A stretch of 64,000 nt of DNA from Archilochus colubris (taxonomy: Eukaryota > Chordata > Aves > Apodiformes > Trochilidae), in NCBI GenBank assembly GCA_023079485.1, contig CM041084.1, forward strand, positions 134,384,792-134,448,791. The letters run 5' to 3'. Below, in pieces: positions 12,147-24,624 of the stretch. The translations under genes were made by a program, and so were the position numbers. Each line of letters opens with the position of its first letter. The stretch's first letter is position 1. Under the pieces are notes generated by a model, which was given only the letters and a program-made list of their open reading frames with translations, ran no database searches and had not been told where the DNA came from.

Positions 12147-12657
12147 CTAAATGTTCGAAAGTTTACATGACCTCAAAAAATTTTGAAGTTGGTCCTTGAA
12201 TTTTGTTGTAATTGTAACATCTGCAACAATAACATGTACTTTTTGTGATTTATTTTGGATATACGATGATAAAGTGTCATAAGCAAAGTCAATCAAGTCA
12301 GGAATTTCAGGAAAAAAATCTAAAGTCAAATTGAAAATATTCTGTAGAGCTTGTTCAACAACAGGATCCATTAACGTAAGAGAGTCATTACAATGATAAG
12401 CATGAATACATGAAACAGTATAAAGCAAAAGCCCATACATCACAAAAATACCTTGTACACAAGCTTCATCAAGAGAAAGATGCAATCTTACAAACTGAAT
12501 AGTCATTCTGGCAGTTTGAGAGCTTCAGGAGAGGGGTTGTAAAAGATAGTACTGCAATAAAAAGATCTTTGTCAAGTTGAGCCATCAGTGGGACTAAATT
12601 TTGAGGGAACACTGTACAGGGTGACCTGACCCAATATTTGTTTTGCATACATCGCAA
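12147..12657 (-). pseudogene. Unassigned coding-like segment, frame-disrupted (possible retrocopy fragment)
   Basis: On the minus strand a 119-codon frame (12506 down to 12147) overlaps the end of a 62-codon frame (12657 down to 12469) in a different phase. Both have protein-like composition: hydrophobic residues are spaced as in amphipathic helices, for example around DPVVEQALQNIFNLTLDFF, with no simple-sequence bias. A third phase between them reads YNPSPEALKLPE before a stop, as expected if one or two indels broke an older frame. I do not recognise the family and assign no function. Left of it is a CR1 tail and right of it an antisense CR1 that breaks off at about 12690. It could be a decayed retrocopy, an unknown transposon protein, or chance. 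Confidence 0.3.
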
Positions 12658-12689
12658 AGAACCATGGTAGAGTACTAAAACATTTATGA

Positions 12690-13990
12690 CAGATAAACAG
12701 TGGAATATCTCAACACATCTGCAAATTTACTGAGGGAGCACTCAATCTCCTCAAGCAGATCATTGATAAAGATATAAAAGGGAACTCCCACCAGTATTGA
12801 ACCCTGGATGAAACTACTTGTGACTGGCCACCATCTACATGTAACACCTCAAGTGTCTTGAGTTCAGCCCTTCAGCCGGTTATTTTTTTCCCAGTAAAGA
12901 GTACAACTGTCTAAGCCATGAGCCACCGGCTTCTCCGGAGAATGCTGGGGGAGACAGTATCAAAGGCTTTGCTGCAGTCTCCAGGTACACAATGTTCCCA
13001 GCCCACAAGGTGGGTCACCTTGTGATAGAAGGAGACCACGTTTGTCAAGCAGGACCTGCCTTCTATTAAGCCATACTAACTGGACCCAATCCCCTGTGGA
13101 TGCTGTGTGAGATCACTCAAGATGAACAGCTCCATAATCTTCTCTGTCACTGAGGCCAGACTAACAGGCCTGTAGTTTCTTTGACCCTCCTTCCAGCTCT
13201 TCTTGTAGGTTGGTGTCATGCTGGCAAGCCTCCAATCTGGGACCACCACATGTTGAGAAGTACTGCTGATAAAAGATGAAGAGTGGATTGGAAAGATCCT
13301 CCATCACCTCCCACAGTACTCCTGGGTGAATCACATCAACTCCATCGACTTAAGTGACCAGGTTGCTGTAGCAGGACATTAACTACTTCCTCCTGGATTA
13401 TGGAGAGTTTATTCTACTCTCTGGCTCTGCTCCCCCCTGTTCAGGGGGTTGGATACCCTGAAGATAACTGGTCTGGGTATTAAAGACTGAATAAAAGAAG
13501 GCATTAGGTACCTCAGCCTTTTCCTCATCCTTAGTGGCAACGTTCCCACTCTCATCCAATAAGGGATACAGATTCTCCTTGGGTGCCTTTTGATCATTAA
13601 TTTATTTGTAAAAATATTTTTTGTTATCTCTTATGTGACAGTGACCAGACTGAGTTCTAGCTGGGCTTTTGCCTTTCCACTTGTCTCTCTGCATGACATA
13701 ATAAAATCACTGTACTCTTCTTGAGTTGCCTACCCCTTCTTCCAAAGATGATAAACTCTTTTTTTTCCTGAATCCCTGCAAGTCTCCCTGTTCAGATATA
13801 TTGTTCATCTTTCCTCCCAGTTTGCCTCACAGCACATGGGGACAGGCCACTCCAGCACCTTTTAAGATTTCCTTCTTGGAAAATGTCCAGCCTTCATGGA
13901 CCCCTTTGCCTTTCATGATGTCTCCCGAAGGGTTTTCTCAACCAATGTCTTGAACAGCCCAAAGTCTGCTTTTCAGAAGTCCATGTTATT
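12690..13990 (-). mobile_element. CR1 LINE fragment, antisense, endonuclease-linker to reverse transcriptase, no 3' end
   Basis: Read on the minus strand, the segment runs from an ORF2 region at about 13990-13700 through the block whose + strand reads CTCAGCCTTTTCCTCATCC (13512-13530). It then passes the block around 12950-12970 (GGCTTTGCTGCAGTCTCCAG on +). It ends at about 12700 within the catalytic motif, where the frame reads IFINDL..SLSKFAD and then leaves the family. Stops and frameshifts are common, so it is old. The last kilobase and the 3' repeat are missing; sequence unrelated to CR1 begins at the break. Confidence 0.85.
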
Positions 13991-16695
13991 GGTTATGCTA
14001 TGCCTCAGAATAATGTGAAAATATTTCATATCTGCTATGCTCCAGTTGCTATGGCAATCAGTTTTGCAATCACCTCTATATTTTCAGTGAGCACACAATA
14101 TGGGTCCTTGAACTTTAGTGTGTTTTGTTTCAGCTTCATATCTAGATGTAATACTAAAAAGAGAAAGCCCACAAACACCTTGAACAAGAAACAATAACTT
14201 CGTTTTGCAGGGAAAACAGCACCGGCACAGCACATTAGCAGCATTGTGACAACTCACTACACAGTTTGGAAAAGTTTCAGCTTTCCCATTTCACCAAGGT
14301 TCTTCCAACAATTGATCAGCATCACTTTCACTCTGAGTTGAATTTTTTTAATCTATATTCTGCCAAGAGTTGCAGTGACAGGAAAAATTGCTGAATGGAT
14401 CCTATTTGTGTTTGTTCTAGAAGATGGATCACTATGAGTGATTATAAAGTGCAGAGGGTAAACAAAAGTCTACACTGCCTATGGAAAAAAATCAGCTTTT
14501 TATCTCTATCAGTTGCAGAGGAAATTATTAAGGTATTAAGAGAAATTAAAAACATTGTTTGCATAGGTTTCAAATCTAATTTAGTGGGCCTAAAATACTA
14601 TGTAGCAATACAGATTCTATAGATATATTCTTGATCTGCCATCCTGGAGCAGAGGTGCAAAACAAAATGTTAAAATCTACCTTTAGTTATTTTGCGTCTT
14701 TTCAAGCTAAATTCTTACAAAGATTGTGAAAAAAATCCTTTTTTTTCTTTTCCTTTTTAATGGTGTTATACAAGATGCATAACACGCATATTATTTATTC
14801 AAATTCAACATTACTATTTTCTTACTAAGGAGAAAAATAGAGAGTTTAGAAATTCTGTATTATTTCTTCTGAAGGCTTTATTTCCTGAAATTTTTTCTTT
14901 CTTTGAAAAATACAGTATTATTTTCTCTGATTAAACATTCAATGATTTTGCTGATTGTTGAAAGTTATTTTGTACTATACAATCACAGTACAAACATGAG
15001 CATTCATATGACCATTTCTGCCCTTAGTGTATAGTCTACAAGCACCATTAACTGGAGAAAGTGGACTGAATGGGCTTGAAGTTCAGATCCTAGATCCTAG
15101 GGTTTTGTGTTTGTTATTTCGAGTACTGAAAAACAAAACAAAACAAAAAACCCAGAGCTAATGTAATGCAATGCAAGACAATGTGATGTACATGTGTTTT
15201 TGTTGGAAGTGGTAACTGTCACAGTCAGGCTAGGGAAGGAATCAGAAATGACAAGACTGACCTGAGGAGACAGCAGAGGAGGGATGGGACTGGGAATATC
15301 CCTGCACAGTGAAAGAAACAGAGCAAGGACTGAAGCACTAGAAGCACAGCAGCATCAGTAAGTCAGAAAGCAGGGAGATGGTGAGAATCAGCAATGAGTT
15401 GAGAGGATGTCACATTATCAGCCTCTGTTCATGTTTCAGTGTTGACCCATGCCTGCAATGCCTCACACATTCAGGGTGTTTGCAGGCAGCTGAGTTAATT
15501 GCCCTTAACCTAGATGCAGAGATTCCCCATATAAATACAGGATGACTCTTATGCTAAGAAATACAGCTGAAAAATTATCTTCTGAGTTAGATTACTTTAT
15601 TATCTCATTTGCATTCCATACCATAGCAGCAGCTCAGAGTAGATGAAAACCAAACAGAGGGAAAAAGAGGTCTAAAAGAGTAGATAAAAGGAGAGCAATG
15701 AAAGGGAAAACACAGCACTTAGTGTGCTCCGGGAAAGGCAGAGGGCAGTGGCAGTGCCTGAGGCTCTGTACTCATGGGATCTTCTTTCCGAACTGTTACA
15801 GATGAGCATATAATGTGGAGAGCAATTTTTTTATTGATAGGAGATGAACAGAGGTCTTTTTCTGTCTCTGACATCTGAACTACGATAAGTGTAACAATTT
15901 TTTCTTGAAAATGTATGTTTCCTCCCTATTTAAGGTAGTTTTTGGCAATAGGATGTCATAATATAACTACAACTCAGTTACTTTATTAGGTGTCTACATA
16001 ACTGGCCAAGAAATGACAATATAGGAAAATTTCTATTTAAGTATGATGATGTCTGTCTCTCACAAATCTGACCATTAGACAAGCAGGGCCTCCCATTCCT
16101 GAACCTTTGACCGAATCATGCAAAGAAAAGGAAAATACTAAAAAAAAGAATGGTGAATTCTGGAAAATGTTTTGTGTGCCATATTTTATGAGAGGGGAAA
16201 ATTCACATATACATACCTTTACTAAAGATTTCACCTGAATTTCATAGTTTAATAATCTGGGTCTGTATTTAAGATGTGGAAAACCACTTGTATTTCACAG
16301 GGCAAAGGCTTCTGTACTAGTCTTGTAATGTACTTGAGAGTGAGAGCTTGATCAGAGATTTAGTTTCAAGATTGTTTTTTCTACATGTCTGAATGGATTT
16401 ATATGCATTCACCAGTTTGGTATACATACTTTGCAATATATATATTACCTTATTGAATTTAATAGCTAAGCAGAGTGTCAGTGGATGTGATGGTCAAACC
16501 TAGAGATATCAAAGCCTCTCATGGATCAGTGACCAGCACCTATGCCTCCATGAGATGAGATGAAATGAATACCTATGTTTTCTATGGATTAGAGTTGGGA
16601 ACAGTAACAAACAGATGTGTTCAAGCCTAAGAGAAGAGTAAATATGTATGGAAACAATACCAGGCATAAGGAAAGTGGGATCATGACACTGACAA
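13991..16695. other. AT-rich DNA, nothing firmly recognised
   Basis: No gene supported. An A/C run lies at about 15128-15151. A purine-rich, higher-GC block at 15195-15560 may be an old repeat but I could not place it. Confidence 0.4.
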
Positions 16696-17772
16696 TGTGC
16701 CTTAGACCACAGGTCCTTGACTGCAATACCCTGGTGCCCTACAGTCTTAGTAGCTGGTACCACCCACGGTTCCGCTCACTCACCCACTCCCTCCCTCCCT
16801 CCCCACCCCCACCGTGGGACAGGGAGGAGAAAATCCAACCAAAGGCTGCTTAATCCAGACAAGGGATGTTTGCATGCCTCAAGTATGGTAACAGGCAAAA
16901 ATCTTCCAGGTTAAATTTGAGAAGAAAAAGAACTGATTTAATCTACAAGGAGAGAGAGAAAACATGTACAGATCTTAATACCTACCCCTCCCCTATTCCC
17001 GGACCCGGATCCTTCACTGCTGCCTCCCCCTCAGGGCACATAGGACGGGCGGGGGGTGGGGGTGTAGGGTCAGTTCCCCACATGGTGTTTCTGCCCCTTC
17101 CTCAGAGGAAAGTCTCCTCACATTCTTACCCCCGCTTCTACATGGGGTCCCCCTCACAGGAGAGAGTCCTTCCCGTACCCCTCGGACATGAGTCCCTCCC
17201 GTGAGGTGCAGTCTTTCAGGAGCTGCTCCAGCCCGGGCTGCACACAGAGTCACGGCTGCTGCGGGAACGTCCTCTGGCACGGGGTCCTCCACGGCTGCAG
17301 ATCCACATCTACCCTGCACAGGCTGCCACGTCTGCCCACCTGTGACACTTCAAGGGCTACAAATCCACGTTTACTCCACCGTCCTCCAAAGACTGCTCCA
17401 CCGCTCTCCTCCACAGGCCGTAAGGGCACAGCTGCCATCTCACCACGGGCTGCAGAGAAATATTTGCTCGGGCACTTTTCGCCCTCTTTCGTCACTGACC
17501 TTGGTGTCTTTTCTCTGGCATTTCTCTCACTTCATCCTCACTCTACTCTTCAGACCATTTTCTCGTAGTTTTACAGTTTCATTTTTTCTTGAATATGTTA
17601 CTTGCAGAGGAGCACACAGCCTCCCATAGCTGCTTTGCCTTGGGCAGGGGTGGGGCAAGAATTGGAACCAGGGCAAATTCTAGCAGCTTCTCACAGGAGC
17701 CACTCCTGTGCCTGTCCGCCCCCCCCCCCCCGCTCACCCCCTTCCAAAACAACACTGCGCTAACCCAAGACA
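16696..17772. mobile_element. ERV LTR, about 1.1 kb, GC-rich family (TGTGGTGGG... type)
   Basis: A GC-rich island in AT-rich DNA that matches the second LTR family of the window (compare 29466-31496). It shows the GACAGGGAGGAGAAAATCC block (16818-16836), a GGTTAAATTTGAG..GATTTAAT block (16909-16941), clustered CTGCTCCAGC-type motifs near 17222, a CTGACCTTGGTGTCTTTTCTC block near 17495-17515, and an AGCTTCTCACAGGAGCCACTCC block near 17687-17708. It ends in ...ACCCAAGACA. The left end is worn and set only approximately. No internal retroviral genes adjoin it, so it is a solo LTR. Several open frames of 60-142 codons across it are GC-driven chance frames. Confidence 0.8.
17703..17742. repeat. 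C homopolymer run within LTR
   Basis: A run of about 13 C (near 17719-17731) sits in the 3' part of the LTR. It is a likely length-variable site and a place where assembly errors are common. Confidence 0.7.
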
Positions 17773-17832
17773 TCTTTTGCAAATAAAAATATTATAAAAA
17801 CATTATGATTAGGTTGGCTTAGGTCCACCTAG

Positions 17833-17915
17833 AGAAAGATATCCCTTGGCGAGGGATTTGGACTAGATGGTCTGTAAAGGTCTGTTACAACCCAACCCAT
17901 TTTGTCATTCTTTGA
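17833..17915 (+). mobile_element. CR1 LINE 3'-end stub
   Basis: GGGATTTGGACTAGATGGTC followed by the CCAACCCATTTTGTCATTCT block is the sense CR1 3' UTR end, degraded relative to the ATTCTATG terminus of the copy at 11826. Only about 80 bases are left. Confidence 0.7.
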
Positions 17916-20689
17916 TCCTGTATCTGTACATAGAGCACAAAGAAAGTGGAATTCTTCATATTTGTAAAGCACCACATACACATCAGAGATAATGCTGACT
18001 AGTTCTCTCTGCTTTAATTTCATTTTAACTTTCACTGTCATTTTATAGGAGTTTAGCAAAACTAAGACTAAAATCTCCATCTCCTCATCACAAAATGTAC
18101 TGCTGCTGCTCTTGTCATTTCAGAAGAGACAAAATATTTGGATCCAGCCTCTACTTTGGTGTAATCCTATGTTTCCTGAGAAACAAGAGAAGGAAAATAA
18201 TGTCTTCATATTTCCAGTCACAGCTAAACTAGAATAAAATTCACGAAACAAAGAAAAGCCACAGCTTTAGCCTGGGGCCTTTTTCAGTGTGATATGGAAA
18301 ATGCCTACCACAGAGAATGGAAGGGCCAGAGCTTCTTAAATGAAGGTCACTATTCTGTAGTTACTACTACAGAATAACAATTAACCAAAGAATTGGAGTA
18401 GAGAATGTCTTACAAAAATATCTTGCAGAATAACACTAACTTTTAAAAAATAAATGTAATGTAGAAGGGAATCTAGACTGTGTTATTTCCTGATACAGAT
18501 ACTCTACACCCTTATATGATCATGGAGATATGTGGTATAATTATAAATGAAGTGAGAGATACACTCATACCTATATCATGCAATGCATGTGATTTTAATG
18601 CGTCCAACTATTAACAATATGACAAAGGCAGAATGAGAGAACTGTTTATTTTCTATATGGCAAATGTTTAATTCTAACAGCACTGGGTGTTGTGTTGTGT
18701 TGTGTTGTGTTGTGTTTTGTTTTCTTTCTTGAGGACCATTTTAAACTCATGCTTAAATGACAGTATCTCAACATAATAATATTGCAAGTTTTGTTTCCAG
18801 AGAATGAGAGGAATGAAGTAAGTGACAAACTTTTGCTTGGATTGCTTTACATTTTACTTCACACTGTTCAAACCACAGGTTGTGCCAGTACGTGCTACAA
18901 ATACTGGTAATATCAGGGGAAAACACCTTCATTACAATAATCAGCAATCAGTATGCTTTTGTGAGTATACTCTTCTGCCCATTTTTCAGAAGCCTTGTGT
19001 CTTTATCCTGAGGTGGCCATCCACTTTCTTTGACTTTGCCAATCCATCCCATTCTCTGTTTAGGGGCTTCTCACTGTAGTCTGTCTCTTTCTCTCACCCC
19101 AGCTCTCTACTAACATCTTTCCCTTTTCCTCAGCTGCTACTATGACTTCTAAGAGTCACAGTCTTGATATCTCATCAATTCCAATTTTTTTTCCATCTGT
19201 TGTAATTGCCATGCATGTGTAGCCCTCTTTCTCAGTCAGTCCTAGTTCCTCTCAATATCAGCAGATTTAATGTCCCAATCAGTTATTTTTTTTCTCCCAT
19301 ATGCTGAATTTTTGCCGTTTGTTTTTCTCTATTAAACTGTTAAGTGATCACCAAGAGCACAAGAAAAGGTCCCAGAACCATACATTACCTTTAAAGAACT
19401 TTAAGAAATTCCAGCAAAGTTCTCCATTGTTTTCCACTTTCAGTTGTTTTCTATGGATGATTCATGCCTTGTGCTTCTGTTCAGCACTAGAATTGGAAAA
19501 AAATTCAATCACGTTGCCCAAGAGGAGTTGTTAAGATCTATTGCAGTCTCACTGGTTAGGTGCACGTTGTGATCATTCAAATAGTTACAAAGAGAGCAGT
19601 CTGAATTTATGAAGGTTTTTTTTGCAGGTTCAGTAAAGACCATTCACAAGAACAGCCACATCAAAACAAAGGGTTGAAAAAACCATTGAACTCTAATTTC
19701 TCATATTGTTTTTCCCCTTATTTAACCTTGTTATTTGAAATAAAGGCCCTTTTGACCAAAATTATAAATTGGGAAAAAAATTAAAATATTAAAAGACATG
19801 CTGTAACTGTAACTAGTATTTCAGTCCTATACAATCTGACCAGACTCTCACCACTTTCTCCAAACACCCCTTGTGTAGCAAACAATCCTTCACAGGAGTT
19901 CCTTGCATGTTATTATGGAATTATTTGTAAATAAAGTTTCCATCCAAGCTTGATTTTGGTGTTGGTGTTGGTTTTATTTCCTTTTTTTTTTTTTTTTTCT
20001 CTTCTAAATGTTTACATATTCAAAGCAATTCACTAATCAATAAAAAATTAGCTCTGAAAAGCAAAGAAGTAAGATGAAATATCTGTTGTCTTTCATCTGG
20101 ATGTGTACCGGTTTTAAATAAGGTACTCTTACTCTTCTCTTTCTTCCTCTTCACTTTCTTCCAGACATTTTTTAATTAATTGTGAATATAATTTCAGGTT
20201 CAAGAAGGGGACATGAACAAAATGGAAAAATATTAGAGAAAGAAGACAATCAGAGAGTCACAGAGCAGCAAAATTATCTGAACTAAATTACTGAGAAGTG
20301 CCATCAAACTAGAAACTATTGTTTGAATCTTCCTTTAAGAAGTATTGCTGCAGTCTCTAGAGATCAAACTTCGTCCCAACTGATTTCAACAGGAAACTTC
20401 GTATTTTCTGTGTGGGCACCAGGATTCAGTTAATACTAAGATTAACTATATATCTATATAAAAATGTGTTTATATACATGAAAATACATTATAAGGACAC
20501 CTTATTGATTACAGGAATTGTTCTCATTTTGAGTGTAACACAGTGTAGTGTGACCCTTAAACTGACATAGTAGTTAGTCACAGTTTGACTATAAAAAGAA
20601 GATTATTAATTCTCTGGATCAGAGAATAATATAATGGACTGACTTTTATGAAGTACAGGCACATGAACTGCATATTTCACCATAAAGAT
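17916..20689. other. AT-rich DNA with simple repeats only
   Basis: No gene recognised. It contains (GTTGT)n at about 18688-18714 and a poly(T) run at 19983-19999. Small open frames are unremarkable. Confidence 0.4.
18688..18722. repeat. (TGTTG)n pentanucleotide repeat
   Basis: About five TGTTG units followed by TGTTTTGTTTT. Confidence 0.85.
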
Positions 20690-22205
20690 GGTCTCACTAG
20701 CCGATGGGGGACTTTAACTTACCAGGTATCTGATGCATATACAGTACAAAGAGAGAGGAAAGAGGTTCCTGGAGTGTGTAGAAGGTAACTTTCTGACATA
20801 TCTGGTGAGGTAGTCAATCAGGGAAGGCACCAAACCAGCTGGGGCTCACCAAGACACTCTCCATCAATTATCAGCTGTCCTTGCTAACTGGGAAGGCCTT
20901 AGTTCACTGGAGGTTATCAAGTGGAACTAGAGGCCTGTTGGTCTGACCTCAGTGTCAGGGAAGGTTATGGAGCAGATCATCTTGAGTGCCATCATCTGGC
21001 ACATACAGGACAACCAGGAGAACAGGCCCAGCCAGAATGTGTCCATGAAAAGCAGATCCTGCTTGAGAAACTTGATCTCCTCCTATGGACAGGTCACCCA
21101 TGTAGTGGATAAGGGAAAGGTTGTATATGCTGTCTACCTAGACTTTAGTGAAACCTTTGATACTGCCTCCCACAGAACTCCTCTGGAGAAACAAGCTGCT
21201 CATTAACTGGATGTGTGTTCACTTCTCTGGGTAAAAGACTGACTGAATGGCTGGGCACATAATGATGAATGGTGTTCCGTCCAGTTGGCTTCCAGTCACA
21301 AGTGGTGTTCCTCAGGGCTCCATATTGGCTTCAGTTCTCTTTTATATCTTTATTTGTGATCTGGTTGAAAGAAGTGAGTTCTCCCTCACTAAGTTTACAG
21401 ATGACACCAAGCTGATCTGCCTGATGATAGGAAAGCTGTGCAGAGGATCACCTGCCCTTGGCCCTCAACAGGCCCATACAATATTAGCAGCTTGGAAAGA
21501 GTGGCTGGAAAGGTACCCTGAGGAAAAGGACTTGGGGATCCTGGTAGACAGATAGCTCAATATGTGTCAGCAGTGTGCCAAGATGGCCAAGAAGGCCAAG
21601 AACATCCTGGCTTGTATCAGAAATAGTGTGGCCAATAGGACTGGGGAAGAGATTATCCTCCTGTGCTAGGCACAGATGAGGCCACACTTTGAATATTATG
21701 TCCAGTTTAGTACCCCTTTCTAAAAGAAAGACATGGAGGTACTGGAGTGTGCTCAAAGAAGGGCAATAAATTTGGTGAAGGGTCTGGAGCACAGCTCTTG
21801 CAAGGAGCAGCTGAGAGAATCAGGGTTGTTTAGCATAGAGAAAAGGAGATTGAGTGGAGTCCTTATCTCTCTCTACAACTACCTAAAAGGAGGTTGTAGG
21901 GAGGTGGTTATTAGTGTCTTCTCCCAAGTAATGAGTAGTAGGACAAGAGGGAATGGCCTGAAGTTGTGCGAGGTTTAGATAGGTTTAGATAGGATATTAG
22001 GAAAAATTCCTCACTGAAAGGGTTGCCAGGCACTGGGACTGTCTTCCCAAGGAGGTGTTTGAATCACCATTTATTTAAAAGATGTGTAGATATGGTGCCC
22101 GGGAACATGGTATAGTGTTAGACTTGGCAGTGTTAGGTTATCCGTTTGGCTTGATTCTTTTAGAGATTTTTTTTCCAACCTTAATGATTATGTGATTCTA
22201 TTTTT
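20690..22205 (+). mobile_element. CR1 LINE, decayed, sense orientation, with 3' end
   Basis: The similarity begins near GGGGGACTTTAACTTACCAG (20706-20725), the end of the endonuclease region. The reverse transcriptase follows: AVYLDFSETFDT at about 21130-21165 is the block with the first catalytic aspartate, SGVPQGSI is near 21301, and FTDDTKL near 21391 is the second catalytic block. The C-terminal region (LERYPEEKDLGILVD near 21510-21553, [15 protein letters not shown] near 21750) leads to a degenerate 3' end with GATTATGTGATTCTA at about 22187-22201. The frame is broken at several points and an 11-base tandem duplication (GGTTTAGATA units) lies at 21972-21992. Confidence 0.9.
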
Positions 22206-23427
22206 CCATCTTGAATGCTTCTTTATTGCCTAATGCTCTTCATTGCCTAAGAGACTTCTGAAACTAAGGGGAAAAAAGTTATTCCTCATAGTAACAAAAA
22301 AAACAAACCACTTATTCTATCAGGGATTTCTAGATATTATAACATTTTAGTCAAGGTATCTGAAAGCCTATGTATTTTCAGTTCGTGTATGTCTATATTG
22401 AATAACTTTCTATATTAAATAACTTTCAAAATGCTAATATTGAGCTGAAGGACAAACACTAACAAAATTCACTCTGTTTTCTTACCAGAATTCACATCCA
22501 TCAAATAAAATATAATTTAATATTCCAAAAAGCAGGTCTTCAAAACAATGTACAGGGAGTTACACAAACAAATCTTTTCAATGTAAACTCACATAACTTC
22601 CCAAGAGGGACTTATGAAAGATAGCATTCACTGTCTCAAAATGGGTTTGAGTCAAAAGAATATCCTGGAAGAATAGAAGTACTTTTTTTTTTTACATTAA
22701 TAAAATATTCATACCTCTAGCAATTTATTTTTAACTACTAATCTACCAAAACAAGGAAAAACATAGTAAGAATGAAAGAAGCAGTTAGTTTAGTAAGAAA
22801 AAGGAAAGACACTTCCTAACTGTCAAAAAAAAAAAGGCTTGAAAATATCTTTTGTTATGAGAAGTTCGTGATAAGCTTTAAACAATCTTTAAATTTTTTT
22901 AAATGCCATATTGTAGTCAGTTTTATATAGAGGTCATTCAAAATACAAGCTTTACGTTTTAAGAGAAATTTTAATCTGTTTTTATTCTGTATATTTCAAG
23001 ATGAAGAAGTTCTTTTGTAGCAAATTGTTAGTGGAGAGGCTTAAACTTTCCAGTGTTGCAGAATGGGAGATTTTCTGTGGTTTCTGTTCCAGGACACTGT
23101 TTATAAGTAAGCAAATGAAATAGGAAAGCACGCTACAGAAAAGACTGAAGAAGTCATTCAATATGAAAAAAAAATATATTCTGAAAAAGTATTTCAAAAT
23201 AAACCACAGCTAGGAATGACTGATACTCAGATCAGTCTTAGACTGAAGAAGATGATGATAAAAGTGTACATAGTGATGAAAAAAAGGAAAACTATACAAA
23301 ATACATCACATATGTGACTTTTTCGGGACAGTGGAACAAGTCACAATTGGTAAAAGTGAAAGAACATAGGATGACATGACTTCTTACAGTGGCTGAGCAG
23401 AAAATAATTATATTATTTATTTTTATT
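22206..23427. other. AT-rich DNA, nothing recognised
   Basis: Contains a small imperfect tandem duplication at about 22395-22430 (CTATATT..AATAACTTTC twice). No gene or element called. Confidence 0.4.
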
Positions 23428-23508
23428 TTAGTGAGGCTTCCAACACTATCTTAAAACATTGTCATGGACATCCTATTAAAATATAGATTAGATAAGTAGA
23501 CAGTGAAG
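23428..23508 (+). mobile_element. CR1 LINE, left part of an interrupted copy
   Basis: TTTAGTGAGGCTTCCAACAC (23428 onward) encodes a decayed version of the CR1 reverse-transcriptase block with the first aspartate. GATTAGATAAGTAGACAGTG (23486-23505) matches CR1 sequence about 70 bases further along. After about 23508 the CR1 match stops and LTR sequence begins; CR1 resumes at about 24625 near the FADD-type motif. An intact copy has about 250 bases between these points, so some CR1 sequence was lost. Confidence 0.6.
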
Positions 23509-24624
23509 TCCCCAGTGCAATGGTGTTATGACCCCCAGGGAGAATCAGACTGGGCTCCCTTGCTTTCTAAGCTTCTCAGAGAGAAGTGCAGGGGCAGCTA
23601 GGTCCAATTCTAACCTTGGTCAGTGGTAAGCCAGGGAGTCATAGCACTCTCCTGATCCCCTCAGGCTAAATTGAGGTGAAGCAACAGCAAACAATTAAAC
23701 ATTTATTTACAGCAGAAGCAAACTAGACTTAGAAAATGTAATGGTTGGTGGTGTGACTTCTTACTGAAACATTTGTAAGGAGAAATAAAGGAAAGAGAAA
23801 GAAAAGAAAGGGAGAGAGAGAGAAATCACCAGCCTTCCATCCCTCAGTGACCGTGACCAACCTGGCAACTTGGGTTTGTGTTTTTTTAAGTCTTGTCCCT
23901 GCCATTTGATTATCACACCCCTTAAGGATTTACACAGTGAGTTGCTAGGCAAAACAGAACTAAGCATCCTCTGACACATCCTCTGCATTCTGTGCTACCC
24001 AACTTCTCATTTGTGATTTATTGTTGCTATGTAGAGAGTAACTTGTTTCCACTTCAGTGTTTGAGACATTGACATGCGTTAACTCTTTCAGTGTCTCACA
24101 GATGGGGGAGAGAATCCGAAGAGCAAAAGTGAGAAAACTTTGGGGTTGAAATAAACATAGTTTAATAGGCAAAACAAAAGCTGCACACACAAGTGTAGCC
24201 AAACTAGGAATTCATTTGCTGCTTCCCATAGGGATACAGGTGTTCAGACATCTCCAGCAAAGCAGGCCTGCATCATGTGCAACAGGTACTCAGGAAGACA
24301 AATGCCTTCACTCTGAATCACCCAACTTATTTATTTTTTTTCCAGGATTTATTGCTGAGAATGATGCCAAACGGTATGGAATATGCTTTTGGTCAGCTGT
24401 GGTTAGCTGTTACAGCTGTGTCCCCTTCCAATTTCTTGAATACCTCCAGCCTACTGACTGGCAGGACAATGTGAAAAGCAGGAATGGCCTTGATGCTCTG
24501 TAAACACTGTTCAGCAATAACTAAAACATCTGTGTATTATCATTACTGTTTTCATCAAAATCCAAATCATAGTCTCAGATTACCTACAATGAGGAAAATA
24601 ACTACCCATGTCAAAACCAGAACA
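23509..24624 (-). mobile_element. ERV LTR (same family as 591-1060), antisense, inserted in CR1 and split by another LTR
   Basis: On the minus strand it starts at 24624 with TGTTCTGGTTTTGAC, matching the + copy at 591. It continues through the TTACTGCTGAG-type block (about 24510-24520), the GGCATCATTCTCAGCAATAAA promoter region (about 24348-24367) and the GGGAAGCAGCAAATGAATTCC block (about 24208-24228). A CTATTAAAC segment (about 24152-24160) may serve as the polyadenylation region, and a GGATTCTCTCCCCC block lies near 24103-24116. About 15 bases of it appear to remain at 23509-23523 left of the nested LTR. No internal genes; a solo LTR. Confidence 0.7.
23524..24097. mobile_element. Second LTR-like element nested inside the antisense LTR
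   Basis: The segment starts TGTTATGACCCCCAGGGAG and ends ...GTGTCTCACA, giving the TG...CA ends expected of an LTR. It contains AATTAAACATTTATTTACAG near 23692-23711. The flanks are AATGG on the left and GATGG on the right, a 5-base duplication with one mismatch. It separates two parts of a known LTR family. The family is not certain and the polarity is undetermined. A purine-rich run lies at 23780-23825. Confidence 0.5.

Noticed and set aside
17014..17629. Overlapping GC-rich frames up to 142 codons
   Set aside because: They fall inside a recognised LTR, overlap each other on both strands and show no domain pattern.
23509..24624. A complete provirus made of two LTRs with genes between
   Set aside because: The pieces are of different families and about 1.1 kb in total, with no gag, pol or env sequence.
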